The notes below the pieces were generated by a model. That model had not been told where the DNA came from. It saw nothing but the letters and a program-made list of their open reading frames with translations, and made no database searches. DNA of 64,000 bases, from the NCBI RefSeq assembly GCF_014472415.1, contig NZ_JACSZV010000032.1, positions 1 through 64,000 of the forward strand. Reading direction: 5' to 3'. Positions 62,001 to 64,000 of the stretch are shown piece after piece. Both the position numbers and the translations under genes were made by a program. The DNA is from Pseudomonas sp. N40(2020) (GTDB lineage Bacteria > Pseudomonadota > Gammaproteobacteria > Pseudomonadales > Pseudomonadaceae). How positions within the stretch are numbered: the stretch's first letter is position 1; every line of letters starts with the position of its first letter.

Positions 62001-64000
62001 GGACTAAGTTTGCAAAATCGGAATCTGAGTGATAAGTGAATGGAAGTAATCCAGAGGCCACTAGTCTGTCCAATGTAACATCAGGAAGACCGTAAAAAGA
62101 ATTTGATCCTAGCTCTACTCTCTCTGACCGAATTTCACCAACCAGGTGATGGTGGTATGCCAATACTAATGGGTGTATAGGCGCGAAACGTTCTTTTCCA
62201 TCCAGATTGTGGATTCCGATTTTTAGCAAACTTCGCTGATCTTTGGATAGCACCTGATTAAGTGGAATTGTGCTCAGTGCACTTTCAAAAGCGTCAAGAA
62301 CGACTTTTACCAAGCGGCAGTAGTTTTCACCCCATGCGACCAGACTAGGCAGCGTTTTCCGCTCTCGATAGTAGCTGTATAAATTCTCATAACTATGGGA
62401 TAGCGAGGGGTAAGTTGAAGACAGCTCTTCTATGCTTATAGTCGACTCATTGCTAACGTACAATAGATTCTGATCTATTAGGTCAGCTTCATAATCTAAT
62501 AATTGCTGGCGCGTCCCGACAATGCTGTGCTCGATGTTATCGAGAATAACTTTCTTTTTAAGACGATTATATTCAGCATTTTCATCGTCATTAAGAGACT
62601 TTGCAAGTCGTTCTAAATCAAACAGTAGCGGAATATTTACTCCATCCTCAGCGCCTGGCCCCTCCACATTCACAGCTAATCGACAACCGCCACTACACAA
62701 ATTGAACCTGATCATTTCACTCTGGTTGGCCAGCTGTTCAAAATCAACTAACTGATACTTCTGGCAGTCAACATCTGCTGCATCCTCGCTTAGGTTGTAA
62801 ACGTTGTCACCTATGGCAGCTAGCTTCAATTGATTCTCTTCAAGTTGAAGAGTGATTTGATTCTTTTGAGGCTCTATACGAAATGCGTTCTTAACCTCTT
62901 CTAGATAGAAACATCCTGCTTCTACTATGAGACAACGAAACCTGTATTCTTCCGATCTGTTTTCACGTTTAAGCTCTAAACTGAAAAAACATGGTGTTTG
63001 AAAATAGGGTATACAGAGTTTGACCCTAGAGTTTTTTCCTCCTGCTCGGCTGACCTCTATCTCTGTATCTTTAAGTAGTTGTTTGTTGTGAGCAATCCTG
63101 ATTTGTTTTTTTTCAAGATCATTGCCAACGAAGACCAACTCTAGATCTACGCTATTTTTTCCTGTTGCAGGCTGGATCAATAAACTTATTTCTTTTTGTC
63201 CTGCTTTTGTACCACTCTTACTACGTTGCTCTAGAGCAGCATCAGAAACAGAGGCTTTTTCAAATATTAGCTTCTGTGATTTATTTGCTCTTATTTCTTC
63301 TAAGTAATCATTAAAAGGAAGCTGCAACCAATCTTTTTTCTCCTCAAAATGCTCCTTAATGAACTTTGGGCTGAATTGCTTTAGCACACCGTCGAGTTGA
63401 TCGCCAAAGTGCATCAGGCTAAATTCTATTTGCCTACGCAACTCACGGTTTTCATCAAGTCGATTTTTTACTTGAGATGGTTGAATTGACATATTTTCTA
63501 TGACAGGGTCGTTCAGCAGACCTAACTCGGAAAAATCAAGTACCCCGTCATTCAGAGAGTCAAATAACGGCGAAAAACCGAAAACCGTAGCATCTTCTTC
63601 TAGGATCACTGCAAGCTGGTCATCAAGCAAGCATCGTGATAGCGCAGCTTTGCTACTTGATAGGTCAATCAGTTTACTGAGTTCCTTCTCCAGGGTCTTG
63701 GGGTGCCAAATGGCACCGGGGGCAGCAAGATCCATCGCGCTGTTGATCAAGGTATCGAGCATACTGTTATGGATAAACAACATCGCGCTGCGCGCGAAAG
63801 GTTCGCTCCGGCCAGCGATACAGTCTCTAAGATGGGATATGTAGTTTTCTGTGTATGCTTCGGCGCTGCTGCCATGTAACACTGGGATTAATTGAGTTCC
63901 AGCACATTCAATGTATGGAAGCTTTTGACCTTCAAACTCAATTAGATTTGAGCTTGTTCTACTTAGCAACTCGCGATATAAAAATAGAGAGTTATCAGAG
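59023..64000 (-). CDS. dptH: Phosphorothioate-dependent restriction protein DptH (5' end cut by window)
   Basis: A very large HerA/FtsK-like ATPase of the DptFGH complex, which attacks DNA lacking phosphorothioates. The C-terminal ATPase has Walker A GIIGTMGTGKTQFTK (about residue 1305 of the visible chain) and Walker B KMILVDEADNFM (about 1528). At least 1648 codons are visible. The frame stays open through the window edge (visible as LFLYRELLSRTSSN) with no stop, so the TTG at 63969 is unlikely to be the true start. dptG and dptF are expected to the right. Confidence 0.9.
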   Translation of the reverse strand, partial: SDNSLFLYRELLSRTSSNLIEFEGQKLPYIECAGTQLIPVLHGSSAEAYTENYISHLRDCIAGRSEPFARSAMLFIHNSMLDTLINSAMDLAAPGAIWHPKTLEKELSKLIDLSSSKAALSRCLLDDQLAVILEEDATVFGFSPLFDSLNDGVLDFSELGLLNDPVIENMSIQPSQVKNRLDENRELRRQIEFSLMHFGDQLDGVLKQFSPKFIKEHFEEKKDWLQLPFNDYLEEIRANKSQKLIFEKASVSDAALEQRSKSGTKAGQKEISLLIQPATGKNSVDLELVFVGNDLEKKQIRIAHNKQLLKDTEIEVSRAGGKNSRVKLCIPYFQTPCFFSLELKRENRSEEYRFRCLIVEAGCFYLEEVKNAFRIEPQKNQITLQLEENQLKLAAIGDNVYNLSEDAADVDCQKYQLVDFEQLANQSEMIRFNLCSGGCRLAVNVEGPGAEDGVNIPLLFDLERLAKSLNDDENAEYNRLKKKVILDNIEHSIVGTRQQLLDYEADLIDQNLLYVSNESTISIEELSSTYPSLSHSYENLYSYYRERKTLPSLVAWGENYCRLVKVVLDAFESALSTIPLNQVLSKDQRSLLKIGIHNLDGKERFAPIHPLVLAYHHHLVGEIRSERVELGSNSFYGLPDVTLDRLVASGLLPFTYHSDSDFANLVPVKENKFWLDLIPQRKVSHSYVRRLVKDKLAEFANAYSRLFTSGVNSSLIVNAINQARAEELFLGLLDHFRSEKGPIGSVHVNFYDENLVENDFDRFSEIGTYEEAKQWLGLSTNALRADADTLIDQLRSRLTYSKFTFPKDEESLHYAHLSFFSNNVPVECHAVKIEKALSGVLCQGLISGEAAETMGDAYFTAFGLRNVDYTQVQSLRISNLIGSLWQASRQPNAQYLGNGIGLAVSANFKKLLTRSYDSALWTTIIDPKVTLDFFTSQKDVVLIHYSDQYTSSAGYDAITVTKQVDLFQRLLKADNNVGDDRLLAEFNAFNGEWLLKMMTSNAKDRKEKHGIIGAYKFVNAMLSQSDICWVPLSVAEMIRVSGNVGLKMTESDFSRHLQGYKSGAISDDVLFVGFKNDSLFLLPLEVKTGARPNFAYAGLQAKELKRYLQDEVLGPHTLASRLYRALFIRQILIQVEKFKLYNVLIDKNMDSLLSRREWWLKGDYKIDDLPDYIDGIVLAHIDSDSCFEPKYTRTSTNILEVELPYALLPALIRADSPIALKNLIDKFNIPPEYLLKAFKNQNYAVTSVKDDAVISTTPATETAAVSSTISNKTSKVEEVDLKVLFGHDVLRQNPVYWEPTNTAKFMNTNTGIIGTMGTGKTQFTKSIVTQLIANQRSNVNGASIGMLIFDYKSDYVDQFFIDANNAKTFKLDRLPYNPLSLYGDMPKLPVHTATGFSETMAKAFGLGQKQQLRLKRLILDAYEQKGISVSDSNSWSNSAPTIADVWELFLSSDKVEQDSLYAALDSLASYEIFEPVSDRAGSLYDLLDGVVVIELAGYTPQIQNLVVALTLDLFYSQMQKFGKPTVCGDHRQITKMILVDEADNFMKEDFQSLRKILKEGREYGVGLILSTQELTHFKTGDNNYASYILTWVIHRVAEIRTSDIRAIFNKDDRQEQEKLMEVTRKLDKHYSLYIDGDKKVLKMKDMAFWQLNHLSASE

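Noticed and set aside
63969..63969. TTG at 63969 as start of dptH
   Set aside because: The frame stays open upstream to the window edge with protein-like sequence, so the true start is probably outside.

Overview
The window is a Pseudomonas chromosome segment, most likely from the P. fluorescens group. The evidence is gene order and protein sequence. It runs 5S rRNA - birA - coaX - SPOR protein - tRNA-Tyr/Gly/Thr - tufB - tRNA-Trp - secE-nusG - rplKAJL-rpoBC - rpsLG-fusA-tufA - the complete S10, spc and alpha ribosomal operons - katA - ftnA - uvrA - MFS - ssb. From rplQ to ssb this is the order I recall for P. aeruginosa PAO1. The core is GC-rich with strong codon bias.

Region 1 (1-34510) is the translation and transcription superoperon. 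It encodes about 30 ribosomal proteins, RNA polymerase subunits alpha, beta and beta-prime, EF-G, two copies of EF-Tu, SecE, SecY, NusG and four tRNAs. Hairpins and promoters punctuate it. L1-type and L10-type autoregulatory leaders are visible. Three breakpoints (before rpsJ, rpsH and rpsM) carry a terminator that abuts or overlaps the -35 of the next promoter.

Region 2 (34511-41920) holds peroxide and iron handling (katA, ftnA), DNA repair (uvrA on the minus strand, ssb) and a YajR-like MFS transporter.

Region 3 (about 41920 to beyond the right edge) is accessory DNA inserted directly downstream of ssb, in three modules. (a) 42007-47246 is a tightly coupled four-gene recombination cassette: three divergent tyrosine-recombinase-like proteins and a small coiled-coil protein, resembling Tn554 TnpABC and the Gamma-Mobile-Trio (GmtY/Z/X) arrangement. 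(b) 47673-52496 is a metal-handling module, probably nickel/cobalt. Two divergent operons share one C5-TA-G6 operator and include a CsoR/RcnR-family sensor, an RcnA-like exporter, a HupE/UreJ-like membrane protein, His-rich small proteins and a 42-residue His-tailed putative lipoprotein. (c) 53888-64000 is an AT-richer DNA phosphorothioation module, dndB-dndC-dndD-dndE, facing the dptH restriction gene, which is cut by the window edge. No dndA is visible. The repeat upstream of dndB looks like an autoregulatory operator.

The recombinase cassette probably carries the metal-resistance and phage-defence cargo as one island next to ssb. The right end of the island is not in the window, and I found no convincing attachment-site repeats.
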